From: Pseudomonas guineae
GTDB lineage: Bacteria; Pseudomonadota; Gammaproteobacteria; Pseudomonadales; Pseudomonadaceae
Reading direction: 5' to 3'
NCBI RefSeq assembly: GCF_900113745.1
Contig: NZ_FOQL01000001.1
Span: 1,736,001 to 1,800,000 of the forward strand
DNA length: 64,000 nt
Part shown: piece after piece, positions 27,633-36,357 of the stretch
How positions within the stretch are numbered: the first letter of the stretch is position 1
Layout: the number at the start of each line of letters is the position of its first letter
The notes under the pieces: model-generated
What the model was told of the DNA's origin: nothing
Seen by the model: only the letters and a program-made list of their open reading frames with translations
Database searches by the model: none
Program-made: the position numbers and the translations under genes

Positions 27633-28268
27633 TCAATTCCATATCAGCACCTCGGCTGGGGTCGGGTTCCAGCCATTGCAGGGGTTGTTCAGCTGCGGGC
27701 AGTTGGAAATCAGTACGATGACGTCCATGTGTGCGATCAGCTCGACGTACTTGCCGGGTGCGGAGATGCCGTCTTCAAAGGTCAGGCCGCCCTCAGGCGT
27801 CACCGGCACGTTCATAAAGAAATTGATGTTGGCGCCGATGTCGGCTTTGTTCAGGCGGCCGTCGTGCAGGCTGGCGCGCAGGAAGTTATCGCGGCAGCTG
27901 TGCATGTAGCGTTTATCCAGCGCGTATCTGACGGTATTGCTCTCCTGGGCGCAGGCACCGCCGAGGGTGTCGTGACGACCACAGGTATCAGCGACGATGC
28001 TCAGCAGCGGGTTGCCTAGGTTGGAGTAGAGAACGCTGCCGGTGGTCAGGTACACGTTGTTCTGCCGACGCAGGGTGCGCTGCGGGTCGAAACGCTCGCG
28101 CGGGTTCTGCGCGCTGAAGAACAGGGTATCGACCGCCTGGTTGCCTTCCAAATCAAGCAGCCGCAGGGTTTGCCCGGCTTTGACTTCGCAGAGAAAGGGT
28201 TCGCCAGCCGGAATTACGGCGCGGTAAGCGGCGGTTTCAGCGTGCAGAGTGCTTGCTGTTAGAGACAT
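27633..28268 (-). CDS. Carboxyguanidine deiminase subunit (urea carboxylase-associated protein 2, DUF1989)
   Basis: A 211-residue DUF1989 protein. DUF1989 pairs linked to guanidine carboxylase form the heteromeric carboxyguanidine deiminase (CgdAB), which turns carboxyguanidine into allophanate and ammonia. Conserved features are [19 protein letters not shown], the metal-site candidates [18 protein letters not shown], and [15 protein letters not shown]. The ATG at 28268 has GAGGG upstream and is 10 bases past the preceding gene's stop; the open frame further upstream overlaps that gene and is not family-like. Subunit naming (A or B) is not decided here. Confidence 0.88.
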   Translation of the reverse strand: MSLTASTLHAETAAYRAVIPAGEPFLCEVKAGQTLRLLDLEGNQAVDTLFFSAQNPRERFDPQRTLRRQNNVYLTTGSVLYSNLGNPLLSIVADTCGRHDTLGGACAQESNTVRYALDKRYMHSCRDNFLRASLHDGRLNKADIGANINFFMNVPVTPEGGLTFEDGISAPGKYVELIAHMDVIVLISNCPQLNNPCNGWNPTPAEVLIWN

Positions 28269-28278
28269 GCGGCGACCC

Positions 28279-29007
28279 TCAGAGGTACTGACGTTCGGTG
28301 TTGTGGAAGCCACGCGCGTTTTCCGCGCGTGAGGTACGGCACAGCACGCTGATGCCGTCGCTCTCAACCTTGTGCCAACTGAGTTGCAGCGGCTTGGGGG
28401 CATAGGCGGGGTTGGGGTCCATGGGGTGCTGCAGGGCGGTGAGCACCACCAAGGTGTCCATGGGCGCATAGAGTTCGAGGTAGTCGCCGACCTTGGAGTT
28501 ACCGGCCTCAAACTGGAAGCTGCCGTCAGCATCTACTGTCACTTTGCTGAACAGGTTGAGGCACATCAGTAGGTCCTGTAGGCCGAGGTTCCACTTGCCC
28601 ATTTCCACCAGCAGGTTGTCGACACTATTGCGGAAGAAGCCGTTACGCAGCTCCTGGTAGCGGCCCTGGCCATATTTTTCCGCCACCTCGGCGGCGTTCA
28701 GCACGCCGCCAAAGCTGTCATGCCAGCCGCAGGTGTCAGCGGTGATGGCCGCGAGCACACGACCCATGTCCGAATACAGGCAGTGACCAGCGGTGAGTTT
28801 GGCCGTGTGCTGGCACTTGAGGCTGTCCGGCAGGTTCAGCCGTTCGCTTTTCTCGGCTGCGTTGAGCAGCAGCAGGCTGGCATTGGCGCCGCCTTCCAGG
28901 TCAGTGATGCGCAGCAGTTGGCCACGCTTGAGCACAAAGGAGGTGTGGCCACCCGCCGGTAGCAGTTCTTCATAGAGGGTGGGGCGCAGGGTTGAGGCGG
29001 CAGTCAT
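28279..29007 (-). CDS. Carboxyguanidine deiminase subunit (urea carboxylase-associated protein 1, DUF1989)
   Basis: The 242-residue paralogue of the next gene and its likely partner subunit. It carries [20 protein letters not shown] and [14 protein letters not shown], aligned with the GRHD block in the partner, then [12 protein letters not shown] and [13 protein letters not shown]. The ATG at 29007 is preceded by GAGGAA; the longer upstream frame overlaps the ATPase gene and is rejected. Neighbour spacing of 10 bases on each side supports a tight operon. Confidence 0.88.
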   Translation of the reverse strand: MTAASTLRPTLYEELLPAGGHTSFVLKRGQLLRITDLEGGANASLLLLNAAEKSERLNLPDSLKCQHTAKLTAGHCLYSDMGRVLAAITADTCGWHDSFGGVLNAAEVAEKYGQGRYQELRNGFFRNSVDNLLVEMGKWNLGLQDLLMCLNLFSKVTVDADGSFQFEAGNSKVGDYLELYAPMDTLVVLTALQHPMDPNPAYAPKPLQLSWHKVESDGISVLCRTSRAENARGFHNTERQYL

Positions 29008-29017
29008 GGTGTGTTCC

Positions 29018-29812
29018 TCACTGAGCCGGTTGCAGGTTGCCGCTGATATGCGCGGGCAAGCTTTCGACGGCGGCGCGGGCAGCGCGGCGGTCGCTGTTGA
29101 GGGGGATGTCGTAGGTGATGCGTGCGCCGAACGCGTTCGGTGCATGCGGGTCGATACGGGTTTTGTCGAACACCAGCAAGCGGGTGCCGAGGCTGAAACC
29201 TTCACTCAAATCGTGGGTGACCATGAACACGGTCAGGCGCGTTTCTTTCCACAGTTCCAGCAGCAGGACATGCATGTCCTTACGGATACCCGGGTCGAGG
29301 GCGCCGAAGGGTTCATCGAGTAGCAGCACGCGTGGCTGCATGATCAGTGCTTGGGCAATCGCCAGGCGCTGCTGCATGCCGCCAGAGAGCTGGCTGGGGT
29401 ATTTGTCCAAGGCATGGCCGAGGCCGACCTTGTGCAGAATGACTTCGGCACTGGCGCGGGCCTCACGTTTGGCCGCACCGAACAGGCGGCCGAGCAGTTT
29501 TGATCTCGGCAACTCCAGGCCGATGGCAACGTTATCCAGCACGCTGAGGTGTGGGAACACTGAGTAGCGCTGAAACACCACGCCACGGCTGCTATCGGGC
29601 TCGGCGGCCAGTGGCTTTCCGGCCAGTAAAATTTCGCCTTTACTCGGTCGTTCCTGGCCCAGCAGCAGGCGCAGGAAGGTCGACTTGCCGCAGCCGGATG
29701 CGCCGACCAGGGTGCAAAACTCACCTTCATTGATGCGCAGGTTCAAGCGCTCAAGCACCACCTGATCGGCGTACTCCTGCCAGACGTTCTTCACTTCGAT
29801 AAAGGCGCTCAT
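29018..29812 (-). CDS. ABC transporter ATPase (NitT/TauT type), guanidine importer
   Basis: The ATP-binding subunit of an importer. The 264-residue protein has the Walker A GASGCGKST (about residues 37-45), Q-loop, signature LSGGMQQR and Walker B LLLDEPFGALDP. It starts four bases before the permease stop (ATGA overlap), so the two are translationally coupled. Substrate is inferred from the riboswitch and the downstream catabolic genes; nitrate, taurine or urea-type substrates are the alternatives suggested by family alone. Confidence 0.93.
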   Translation of the reverse strand: MSAFIEVKNVWQEYADQVVLERLNLRINEGEFCTLVGASGCGKSTFLRLLLGQERPSKGEILLAGKPLAAEPDSSRGVVFQRYSVFPHLSVLDNVAIGLELPRSKLLGRLFGAAKREARASAEVILHKVGLGHALDKYPSQLSGGMQQRLAIAQALIMQPRVLLLDEPFGALDPGIRKDMHVLLLELWKETRLTVFMVTHDLSEGFSLGTRLLVFDKTRIDPHAPNAFGARITYDIPLNSDRRAARAAVESLPAHISGNLQPAQ

Positions 29813-30624
29813 GCCTTGGCTCCTTCATACCAGGGGAAGAGCAGGCGGGTGGTCTGGCGCAGGCCCAGGTCCATCAGCCAGGCGAGTAGGGTGATCCACA
29901 CCACGTAGGGCAAAATCACATCCATGGCCATATAGCGGCGCACCAGGAAGATCCGGTAGCCCAGGCCATCGGTACTGGCGATGGCTTCAGCGGCAATCAG
30001 AAACAGCCAGGCCGAGCCGAGCACTAAGCGCAGGGCAATCAGCAGGCGCGGCAGCAACTGCGGCAACACCACGCGCAGAATCAGGGTCCAGGTGCTGGCA
30101 CCTAGGGTTTGCGCTTTGATCAGAATTTCCTGGGGGATTTCTCGCGCACGTTGTTCCAGATCACGGGCCAAGACTGGGGTGATACCGATGACGATTAGCA
30201 TCACTTTGGATAATTCGCCCAGGCCGAAGGTGATAAACAGAATCGGCAGAATTGCCAGCGGCGGCACCATGGACAGTACGGTGAGCAGCGGTGACAGCGG
30301 TGCGCTAAACAGCGGCAGAATACCGGCCGCAATGCCCAAACAAAGCCCAACCACAGCGGCGATACCGATGCCCATGCCCAACCGCTTGAGGCTGGCTGCG
30401 CTGTCCTGCCAGAACAGGTACTTGCCGCTGCGTTTGTCCTCGGTAAAGGCCAGTCGATCAACGGCTGCTGCCATCTGCGTGGCGCTGGGTAGCAGCTTGT
30501 CGTTGGGGTTGTCCGCCAGGCGCGCCGCGGAGCCGGCGAAATAGACAAACAGCAGCAAGGCGAAGGGCAGCAGAATCAGCAACAGGCGACCGCTGCGGTC
30601 CGGGTGTCGATTGATCAGGCGCAT
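29809..30624 (-). CDS. ABC transporter permease, guanidine importer
   Basis: An inner-membrane permease of the BPD_transp_1 superfamily with six predicted helices; the EAA-type loop QRAREIPQEILIKAQTLGAS lies near residues 160-180. I use the ATG at 30624 (MRLINRHPDRSGRLLL), 271 residues; the frame is open to 30690 but runs into the upstream gene's untranslated region. It overlaps the ATPase gene by four bases. Confidence 0.9.
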   Translation of the reverse strand: MRLINRHPDRSGRLLLILLPFALLLFVYFAGSAARLADNPNDKLLPSATQMAAAVDRLAFTEDKRSGKYLFWQDSAASLKRLGMGIGIAAVVGLCLGIAAGILPLFSAPLSPLLTVLSMVPPLAILPILFITFGLGELSKVMLIVIGITPVLARDLEQRAREIPQEILIKAQTLGASTWTLILRVVLPQLLPRLLIALRLVLGSAWLFLIAAEAIASTDGLGYRIFLVRRYMAMDVILPYVVWITLLAWLMDLGLRQTTRLLFPWYEGAKA

Positions 30625-30699
30625 GACAGTTTCTCGCGGATTCGCGTTAGGGCTGCCGGTAGGTGCTGACAATTCAGCCTCTACCGGCACTATCAGGCG

Positions 30700-31767
30700 T
30701 CAGAGGCTGCCGTCAGCCGCCATCTGCATATAGCTCGGGTCGAAGCGCAGCTTGAGGTTGCTCTTGTCGCCGGTATTTACCCCTTTGGCGAAGCTCATAC
30801 CGATGGCATTGGCACTCTGTGCACCTTCACCCAGCAAGCCATGGCTGAAGGAGAACTCAGCCACCTTGGTCATGGTCGCCGGCAGTTTCGGGCTGGTGGC
30901 GAAAGCCACGGCGTCTTTGGCCGAATAGAACATCTTGGTCGCAGCCAGTTGCGACTCATACCCTGCCAGGTCGGTGCCGGAAGCCTTGGCCATATGCTCA
31001 CGTGCTGCAGTGCCTGCCGGGGTGTCGGCGCCCATGGTGGCCATGATTTCGTACCACGCACCAGTCAGTGCTTTGCCGAACGCCGGGTTGTCCTGGAGGG
31101 TGTCGCTGTTAACCACCATCAGGTCGATGATTTCACCGGGAATCCGGCTGGAATCGAAGACTTTGGTCACCCCAGGGGTGGCTTCAATTTCGGCCAACAG
31201 CGGGTTCCAAGTGGTGACGGCGGTGACGTCGTTGGTGCTGAAGGCCGCGACTAAGTCAGCGTCTGAGGTGTTAACTACCTTCAGGTCTCGCTCGCTCAGG
31301 CCGGCTTTTTCCAGGCCGCGAGCCAGCAGGTAATGGGAAACGGACAACTCGACCAAGTTAACGTTTTGGCCTTTAAGATCGCCCAGGGTCTTCTTCTCAC
31401 CCTTGAGCACGACGCCGTCGTTGCCGTTGGAGAAGTCGCCGATGATCAGCGCGGTGCTGTCAATGCCGCCGGCTGCCGGGATAGTCAGAGCATCCATATT
31501 GGTCATGGTGCAGCCGTCAAACTGGCCGGCGCTGTATTGGTTGATCGATTCGACATAATCGTTGATCTGCACCACATCAATGTTGATGTCGTACTTCTTG
31601 GCCCACTTGTCGACGATGCCTTCAGCGTCACCGTATTCCCAAGGCATCCAGCCGGCGTAGATGGTCCAGCAAACGCTGAAGTCGGTTTTAGGTGCGGCGT
31701 GGCTGTTGACGCTGATGGTCGCAGCAAGGCCGGCGGCAAGCATTGAACACAGACGGGTCTTACGCAT
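30700..31767 (-). CDS. ABC transporter substrate-binding protein, guanidine importer
   Basis: The 355-residue periplasmic binding protein of the operon. Residues 1-24 are a signal peptide (ending NSHA), followed by a SsuA/TauA-like fold beginning DFSVCWTIYAGWMPWEYGDA. It is the first gene after the guanidine riboswitch. GGAGGTTCC just before the ATG at 31767 is a strong ribosome site. Members next to urea carboxylase are usually named putative urea ABC binding proteins; the riboswitch argues for guanidine. Confidence 0.92.
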   Translation of the reverse strand: MRKTRLCSMLAAGLAATISVNSHAAPKTDFSVCWTIYAGWMPWEYGDAEGIVDKWAKKYDINIDVVQINDYVESINQYSAGQFDGCTMTNMDALTIPAAGGIDSTALIIGDFSNGNDGVVLKGEKKTLGDLKGQNVNLVELSVSHYLLARGLEKAGLSERDLKVVNTSDADLVAAFSTNDVTAVTTWNPLLAEIEATPGVTKVFDSSRIPGEIIDLMVVNSDTLQDNPAFGKALTGAWYEIMATMGADTPAGTAAREHMAKASGTDLAGYESQLAATKMFYSAKDAVAFATSPKLPATMTKVAEFSFSHGLLGEGAQSANAIGMSFAKGVNTGDKSNLKLRFDPSYMQMAADGSL

Positions 31768-31834
31768 GGTGGAACCTCCAGTTCGAAATGAGCGGGCAGG
31801 AGTGCGCGGCGGTTTCCCCTCAAGTGGGGCGCGT

Positions 31835-31931
31835 TCTCCCGGGCTTTTATCCCGCCGTGTAACCTCGAAGGAGGTCGCCAACTCTCGGACCAGTCACCCG
31901 CTGATCATCTGATCGCGGATCGGAACCCTAG
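31835..31931 (-). ncRNA. Guanidine-I (ykkC) riboswitch
   Basis: Read on the minus strand the region carries the three hallmark blocks of the ykkC aptamer in order: CTAGGGTTCCG (31931-31921), ACTGGTCCGAGAG (31894-31882) and ACACGGCGGGATAAAAGCCC followed by GGGAGA (31860-31835). It ends 67 bases before the first ATG of the operon. The stretch after it has a short CCCC-ACTTGA-GGGG stem but no T run, so I cannot say whether it acts on termination or translation. Confidence 0.93.
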
Positions 31932-31991
31932 TCGGCTATTACAGATTGTTGTGCCGCTACCCCGAAGGGTTACTCCTGCATGGTCAGTACT

Positions 31992-32008
31992 AGCGAATTG
32001 CGTGCCAG
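31992..32008 (-). promoter_or_regulatory. Candidate sigma54 promoter of the guanidine operon
   Basis: On the minus strand CTGGCACGCAATTCGCT matches YTGGCACGrNNNTTGCW: the -24 GG and -12 GC are present with the required 10 bases between, and only two other positions deviate. Predicted start near 31981 leaves the riboswitch about 50 bases downstream. Confidence 0.65.
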
Positions 32009-32070
32009 CTCAACAAACGCCAGCCTGACGGCGTTTACCGACTGACTGATTCTGTCGGCGGCCGCGGGTA

Positions 32071-32107
32071 CGCGCTCCGCTGGTGCGTCGTGCGGTATTT
32101 TGGTGCG
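32071..32107 (-). promoter_or_regulatory. Two NtrC-like enhancer half-sites
   Basis: The right half-site TGGTGCG occurs at 32081-32087 and again at 32101-32107, exactly 20 bp apart. Each has a partial left half; TGCGGTATTTTGGTGCG at 32091 is the better fit to TGCACCANNNTGGTGCA. Centres lie about 98 and 118 bp upstream of the predicted sigma54 start, the normal distance for NtrC. Confidence 0.45.
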
Positions 32108-32317
32108 AGACGCGCGACCAGAAGATTTGAATGCAAGGTTGGCTATGGATTAAACGTTGCAGTGGCTGAAGCTACATTTCCAGCCAGAGCCAGGCGCGTT
32201 AGCGGTCTGCTGGCGGGTGCCTGACCGGCGGTTATCCCGGGGGCGCGCGGGACATGGCTTTTCGGTATACTTCGCAACCTTCACCAGCCCTCCGCGCTGG
32301 TTTGATCTGTACATGCC

Positions 32318-32340
32318 AAGCCACGCCAACTGCGTGGCTT
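32318..32340 (+). promoter_or_regulatory. Hairpin in purE leader
   Basis: AAGCCACGC (32318-32326) and GCGTGGCTT (32332-32340) form a perfect 9-bp stem with a 5-base loop, 48 bases before the purE ATG. A TATACT box at 32266 could be the -10. Function unknown; no T tract follows directly. Confidence 0.4.
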
Positions 32341-32387
32341 GTTAGTTTCTGCAGCGCCTGCGGGCGCACTTGAGAAGAGGCACGACG

Positions 32388-32879
32388 ATGAGCGCACTGG
32401 TTGGCGTGATCATGGGCTCCAAGTCCGATTGGTCCACCCTTAGCCACACCGCCGAGATGCTGGATAAGCTGGGCATTCCGTACGAAGTGAAGGTGGTGTC
32501 CGCCCACCGCACCCCGGACCTGCTGTTTCAGTATGCCGAGCAAGCTGACGAGCGCGGCATTCAGGTGATCATCGCCGGTGCCGGTGGTGCTGCTCACTTG
32601 CCAGGCATGTGTGCGGCCAAGACCCATTTACCGGTGCTCGGCGTGCCGGTGCAATCGGCCGTGCTCTCGGGCGTCGATTCGCTGCTGTCGATCGTGCAGA
32701 TGCCAGCCGGTATTCCGGTCGCCACCCTGGCCATCGGCAAGGCCGGCGCGATAAACGCTGCGCTGCTCGCCGCGAGCATCATCGGTCACCAGCATCCGCA
32801 GTTCCATGCGGCGCTCAAGCAGTTCCGCCAGGAACAGACCGAAACCGTGTTGGACAACCCGGATCCGCGTGAGGCCTAA
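32388..32879 (+). CDS. purE: N5-carboxyaminoimidazole ribonucleotide mutase
   Basis: Class I PurE, which moves the carboxyl group of N5-CAIR to give CAIR in purine synthesis. The 163-residue protein has GSKSDWSTL near residue 11, SAHRTPD near 39 and the glycine-rich [12 protein letters not shown] near 66. ATG at 32388 has AGAGG upstream. purK starts 3 bases after the stop, so the substrate-producing and using enzymes are made together. Confidence 0.97.
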   Translation: MSALVGVIMGSKSDWSTLSHTAEMLDKLGIPYEVKVVSAHRTPDLLFQYAEQADERGIQVIIAGAGGAAHLPGMCAAKTHLPVLGVPVQSAVLSGVDSLLSIVQMPAGIPVATLAIGKAGAINAALLAASIIGHQHPQFHAALKQFRQEQTETVLDNPDPREA

Positions 32880-32882
32880 ATC

Positions 32883-33968
32883 ATGAAAATCGGCGTAATC
32901 GGTGGCGGCCAGTTGGGCCGCATGTTGGCTCTGGCAGGTACCCCGTTGGGGATGAACTTTGCTTTCCTCGACCCTGCGCCGGACGCCTGCGCGCAAGCGT
33001 TGGGTGAGCATATCCGCGCTGATTATGGCGATCAGGATCACCTGCGCCAGCTGGCTGACGAAGTCGACCTGGTGACCTTCGAGTTCGAGAGCGTGCCGGC
33101 CGAAACGGTGGCTTTTCTCTCGCAATTCGTCCCGGTGTATCCGAGCGCCGAAGCACTGCGCATCGCCCGTGATCGCTGGTTTGAAAAGTCCATGTTCAAG
33201 GACCTGGGCATTCCTACCCCGGATTTCGCTGATATCCAGTCGCAAGCCGACCTGGATGCCGCCGTGGCCGCCATCGGTTTACCGGCGGTGATGAAGACTC
33301 GCACCCTGGGTTACGACGGCAAGGGCCAGAAGGTCATGCGCAAGCCGGAGGATGTGCTGGGCGCCTTCGCCGAGCTGGGTAGCGTACCGTGCCTGCTAGA
33401 AGGTTTTGTACCCTTCACGGGTGAAGTGTCGCTGGTCGCGGTACGTGCCCGTGATGGCGAAACACGCTTCTACCCGCTGGTACATAACCGCCACGACAGC
33501 GGCGTGTTGGCGCTGTCTATCGCCAGTACCGATCACCCGTTGCAGGCTCTGGCAGAAGATTACGTGGGTCGGGTGCTAACCAAGCTCGATTACGTTGGTG
33601 TGCTGGCGTTTGAGTTTTTCGAGGTCGATGGCGGTTTGAAAGCCAACGAAATCGCCCCGCGCGTGCACAACTCCGGGCACTGGACCATTGAAGGTGCCGA
33701 GTGCAGCCAGTTCGAGAACCACCTGCGTGCCGTCGCCGGCCTGCCACTGGGCTCGACCGCGAAAATTGGTGAGAGCGCCATGCTCAACTTCCTTGGCAGC
33801 GTACCGCCGGTAGCACAGGTTATCGCCATTGATGACTGCCGCCTGCATCACTACGGCAAGGCCTTCAAGGCCGGGCGCAAGGTTGGCCATGCCACCCTGC
33901 GCTGCGTCGACCGCGCTACTTTGGACAAGCAGATTGCTGCTGTCGAAGCGCTGATCGCCAAGGGCTGA
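32883..33968 (+). CDS. purK: N5-carboxyaminoimidazole ribonucleotide synthase
   Basis: An ATP-grasp ligase that makes N5-CAIR from AIR, ATP and bicarbonate. The 361-residue protein starts MKIGVIGGGQLGRML, a Rossmann-like nucleotide loop, and carries the ATP-grasp segments KTRTLGYDGKGQ near 138 and EIAPRVHNSGHWT near 258. It forms the purEK operon, closed by a strong stem-loop directly after the stop. Confidence 0.97.
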   Translation: MKIGVIGGGQLGRMLALAGTPLGMNFAFLDPAPDACAQALGEHIRADYGDQDHLRQLADEVDLVTFEFESVPAETVAFLSQFVPVYPSAEALRIARDRWFEKSMFKDLGIPTPDFADIQSQADLDAAVAAIGLPAVMKTRTLGYDGKGQKVMRKPEDVLGAFAELGSVPCLLEGFVPFTGEVSLVAVRARDGETRFYPLVHNRHDSGVLALSIASTDHPLQALAEDYVGRVLTKLDYVGVLAFEFFEVDGGLKANEIAPRVHNSGHWTIEGAECSQFENHLRAVAGLPLGSTAKIGESAMLNFLGSVPPVAQVIAIDDCRLHHYGKAFKAGRKVGHATLRCVDRATLDKQIAAVEALIAKG

Positions 33969-33975
33969 AAACAGG

Positions 33976-34002
33976 CTGACGCCGCCCGTGCGGCGGCGTC
34001 AG
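33976..34002 (+). terminator. Stem-loop after purK
   Basis: CTGACGCCGCC (33976-33986) and GGCGGCGTCAG (33992-34002) form an 11-bp perfect stem with a 5-base loop, 8 bases past the purK stop. The following ATTG has a poor T run. Confidence 0.65.
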
Positions 34003-34082
34003 ATTGAACCTTGCGCAGCGATTACCATCTGATTGCCTAGCGCCACTATGGCTGACCTGCAACTGACTCGGAGTAATTCGCC

Positions 34083-34331
34083 ATGAGCATTATCGGCATT
34101 ATTTTTATCGGCCTGATCGTCGGCCTGATCGCGCGCTTTATCAAACCTGGCAACGACAGCATGGGCTGGATCATGACCATCCTGCTTGGTGTTTGTGGCT
34201 CAATCGCTGCCACCTACGGTGGCCAGGCGTTGGGCATTTATAAAGTGGGCGAATCTGCCGGCTTTATTGGTGCGGTGGTGGGTGCTGTAGTGTTGTTGAT
34301 CATTTATGCCGCCGTAAAAAAGGACTCATAA
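34083..34331 (+). CDS. GlsB/YeaQ/YmgE family stress-response membrane protein
   Basis: An 82-residue protein of the transglycosylase-associated family, predicted to have three membrane helices with glycine zippers (IIFIGLIVGLIARFIKPG at the N-terminus; GFIGAVVGAVVLLII at the C-terminus). Family members rise in general stress, but their molecular role is unknown. It overlaps nothing; the next gene begins 4 bases after its stop. Confidence 0.88.
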   Translation: MSIIGIIFIGLIVGLIARFIKPGNDSMGWIMTILLGVCGSIAATYGGQALGIYKVGESAGFIGAVVGAVVLLIIYAAVKKDS

Positions 34332-34335
34332 ACCT

Positions 34336-34896
34336 TTGCTCAGTCGCTGTGTGAGTCCGCCCGTGCGCTATCTGCTTCTGCCCCTGTTATTTATAAGCAC
34401 CCTGGCCTGTGCCGAGTTGCCGGAAACCGACTGGCTGGAGCTGATGCCGCCGCAAGACCGGGCGGCATTGGACGCCATGCCGGAAATCGACCATCAGGGC
34501 GCCGAGCAAGACAGCGAGTTCTACAATCCGGGCGGTCTTAAGCAGCAAGATAAAAACTTGCCAGCGGTCATGTACTCAACGAGTACCGTTGCTGCGCTGA
34601 ATGGCCAAGCCCTGCGCCTTGGCGGTTACCCCGTCCCGCTGGAAACCGACCGCCAAGGCCGCAGCACTCTGTTCTTCCTAGTGCCGTATCCTGGCGCCTG
34701 CATTCATGTGCCGCCACCGCCACCGAACCAGCTTGTACTCGTTCGTTACCCCAAAGGCATCGAGCTGGAAGACATCTACACGCCGCTCTGGGTCAGCGGC
34801 ACGCTGAAGATTGAACAGGTCAACAACGAGCTGGCCGATGCGGCGTATGCCATGCAGGCGGATGCTGTGCGTGTGGTGACTGATAAGGACCTGTAA
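34336..34896 (+). CDS. DUF3299 family periplasmic protein
   Basis: A 186-residue exported protein of unknown function. The N-terminus is a signal peptide (YLLLPLLFISTLACA) and the body contains LRLGGYPVPLE, LFFLVPYPGACIHVPPPPPN and the conserved WVSGTLKIE, features of the DUF3299 family. The frame begins with TTG at 34336, 12 bases after AAGGA; GTG at 34351 is an alternative start. It follows the GlsB-like gene by 4 bases. The single cysteine in ACIHVP is conserved in relatives as far as I recall. Confidence 0.78.
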   Translation: MLSRCVSPPVRYLLLPLLFISTLACAELPETDWLELMPPQDRAALDAMPEIDHQGAEQDSEFYNPGGLKQQDKNLPAVMYSTSTVAALNGQALRLGGYPVPLETDRQGRSTLFFLVPYPGACIHVPPPPPNQLVLVRYPKGIELEDIYTPLWVSGTLKIEQVNNELADAAYAMQADAVRVVTDKDL

Positions 34897-34899
34897 GGC

Positions 34900-35135
34900 A
34901 TGCGCTTCATCTATCAGCGCTGCTTTGCTTTTTGTTGTTTCTGATCTCCGCTAGCGCCACGCCCCTGGATTCTGTTGGATCAACACAACCAGGCCTGCGC
35001 CTTGGACAATCTGCTGCAGGCACGCCTCAGGGTCGGTTCCATGCTGATGGAACCGATGCTGCACAGGGTCGACGCAATCGCCAGATGCCAAATAGGTGGA
35101 CACTTATTAGTGGGCGGCTCACGCAAGCTAAATAG
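34900..35135 (+). pseudogene. Frameshifted remnant of a small secreted protein
   Basis: ATG at 34900 opens a frame that stops after 14 codons, but the next frames continue as a plausible secreted protein: LLFLISASATPLDS (signal peptide), then DQHNQACALDNLLQARLRVG, then AQGRRNRQMP back in the second frame. At least two shifts are needed. The pattern loosely recalls secreted AroQ-type chorismate mutases, but that is a guess. It could also be non-coding. Confidence 0.3.
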
Positions 35136-36357
35136 GGATAATCAGGCCTTTGCGGCGGTAGGCATCGATATCAATACCAAAGGCTCCGCTGCTGTGTATT
35201 TCGTGCACGCGGTAGGGTTTGTCGTCACTGTCCTTGGCCATTTTCGCCAGTTCTATAATGCGTTCTTTGCACGCCCTTTTATCCGCATCCAGCACACACA
35301 GCACCTTGGGCTTGAGCTTGTTGCCGGGATGACAACCAATGATGATGCCGACTTCGCCATTGGTCATCTCAACGATTTCTCCTGGTGGATAGATACCGAT
35401 CATGCGAGTAAAGCAGCCAACAATATCTTCATCGAAATGGCTGTCGACTGATTCCAGCAAAATACACAGCGACGCCAGGCTGGATTTACCTTTGCTGTAA
35501 ACGCGGTCGCTATTAATGGCGTCATAGCTGTCTGCAACAGCAATGATCTTGGCGAAATAAGGGATCTTGCTGGCATCCAGGCCGCGCGGGTATCCCTTGC
35601 CATCTAAGCGCTCATGGTGGGAGTAGGCGACGTCGACCGTGGCTGGAGTGACCTGCTGGTTACTCATCAATAGCTTGCGCCCTTCTGCCGCATGACTCTG
35701 CATGATGCGCAACTCTTCGGCGGTCAGGGCGCCGGGCTTGTTGAGGATCTCGTTGGGCACCTTGATCTTGCCGACATCGTGAAGCATGCCGCATATACCG
35801 ATTTGCTCAAGTTGATACGTCGGCAAACCCAGCTCTTTACTCAAGGCAATCGACAAAATGGATACGCGCAGAGAATGTTCGGCGGTGTATTCGTCACTGT
35901 TCTTGATACGGGCCAGCCATAGCATGGCCGTTGGATTGCGCAGGATGCTTTCAACGCAATCCTTGACCACGGCCTTCACCGCATCTACGTCTAACTCCTG
36001 GCCCAATTTGACGGCCTGAAGAATACGCAGAGACTCTTCGCGAGCGGCATGCCATATAGGTGCCGCCTGCTGTATCTCCAGATTGAAATCGACCTTGGCT
36101 ATCACAGGCTTCAGTAATGCAGAGGTTTCTACGTTTTCCGCTATTTGCTCGCTTACGCTTAAAGAGCGCTGCGCATCCACCCATACGTAACTGCATAGCT
36201 CTTGAAACAGGCGGATTTCCTGCTGCTTTTGAATTCTAAATCCTTGAAAAAGAAAGCGTGTTTCCGTCCATGGTCGATCAAGCTCAACTACAAACATGCC
36301 GATTGTCAGCTGCGCTGCTTCGACTTGGATGCGGTCTGTTTTGGAGTCATCGGCCAT
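35128..36357 (-). CDS. HD-GYP domain cyclic-di-GMP phosphodiesterase
   Basis: Predicted to hydrolyse c-di-GMP and so lower biofilm signalling. The 408-residue protein has an N-terminal DUF3391 domain (about 8-110) and an HD-GYP domain: H193-D194 in MLHDVGKIK, HHERLDGKGYP at 247-257 with an intact GYP triad. All metal-binding histidines expected from the family appear present. No membrane segment, so cytosolic. ATG at 36357 is preceded by GGAG; the open frame to 36420 has no such site. The gene stands alone. Confidence 0.92.
   Translation of the reverse strand: MADDSKTDRIQVEAAQLTIGMFVVELDRPWTETRFLFQGFRIQKQQEIRLFQELCSYVWVDAQRSLSVSEQIAENVETSALLKPVIAKVDFNLEIQQAAPIWHAAREESLRILQAVKLGQELDVDAVKAVVKDCVESILRNPTAMLWLARIKNSDEYTAEHSLRVSILSIALSKELGLPTYQLEQIGICGMLHDVGKIKVPNEILNKPGALTAEELRIMQSHAAEGRKLLMSNQQVTPATVDVAYSHHERLDGKGYPRGLDASKIPYFAKIIAVADSYDAINSDRVYSKGKSSLASLCILLESVDSHFDEDIVGCFTRMIGIYPPGEIVEMTNGEVGIIIGCHPGNKLKPKVLCVLDADKRACKERIIELAKMAKDSDDKPYRVHEIHSSGAFGIDIDAYRRKGLIIPI

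Noticed and set aside
32243..32271. purE promoter with TATACT as -10
   Set aside because: No acceptable -35 at the right distance; kept only as a remark under the leader hairpin.
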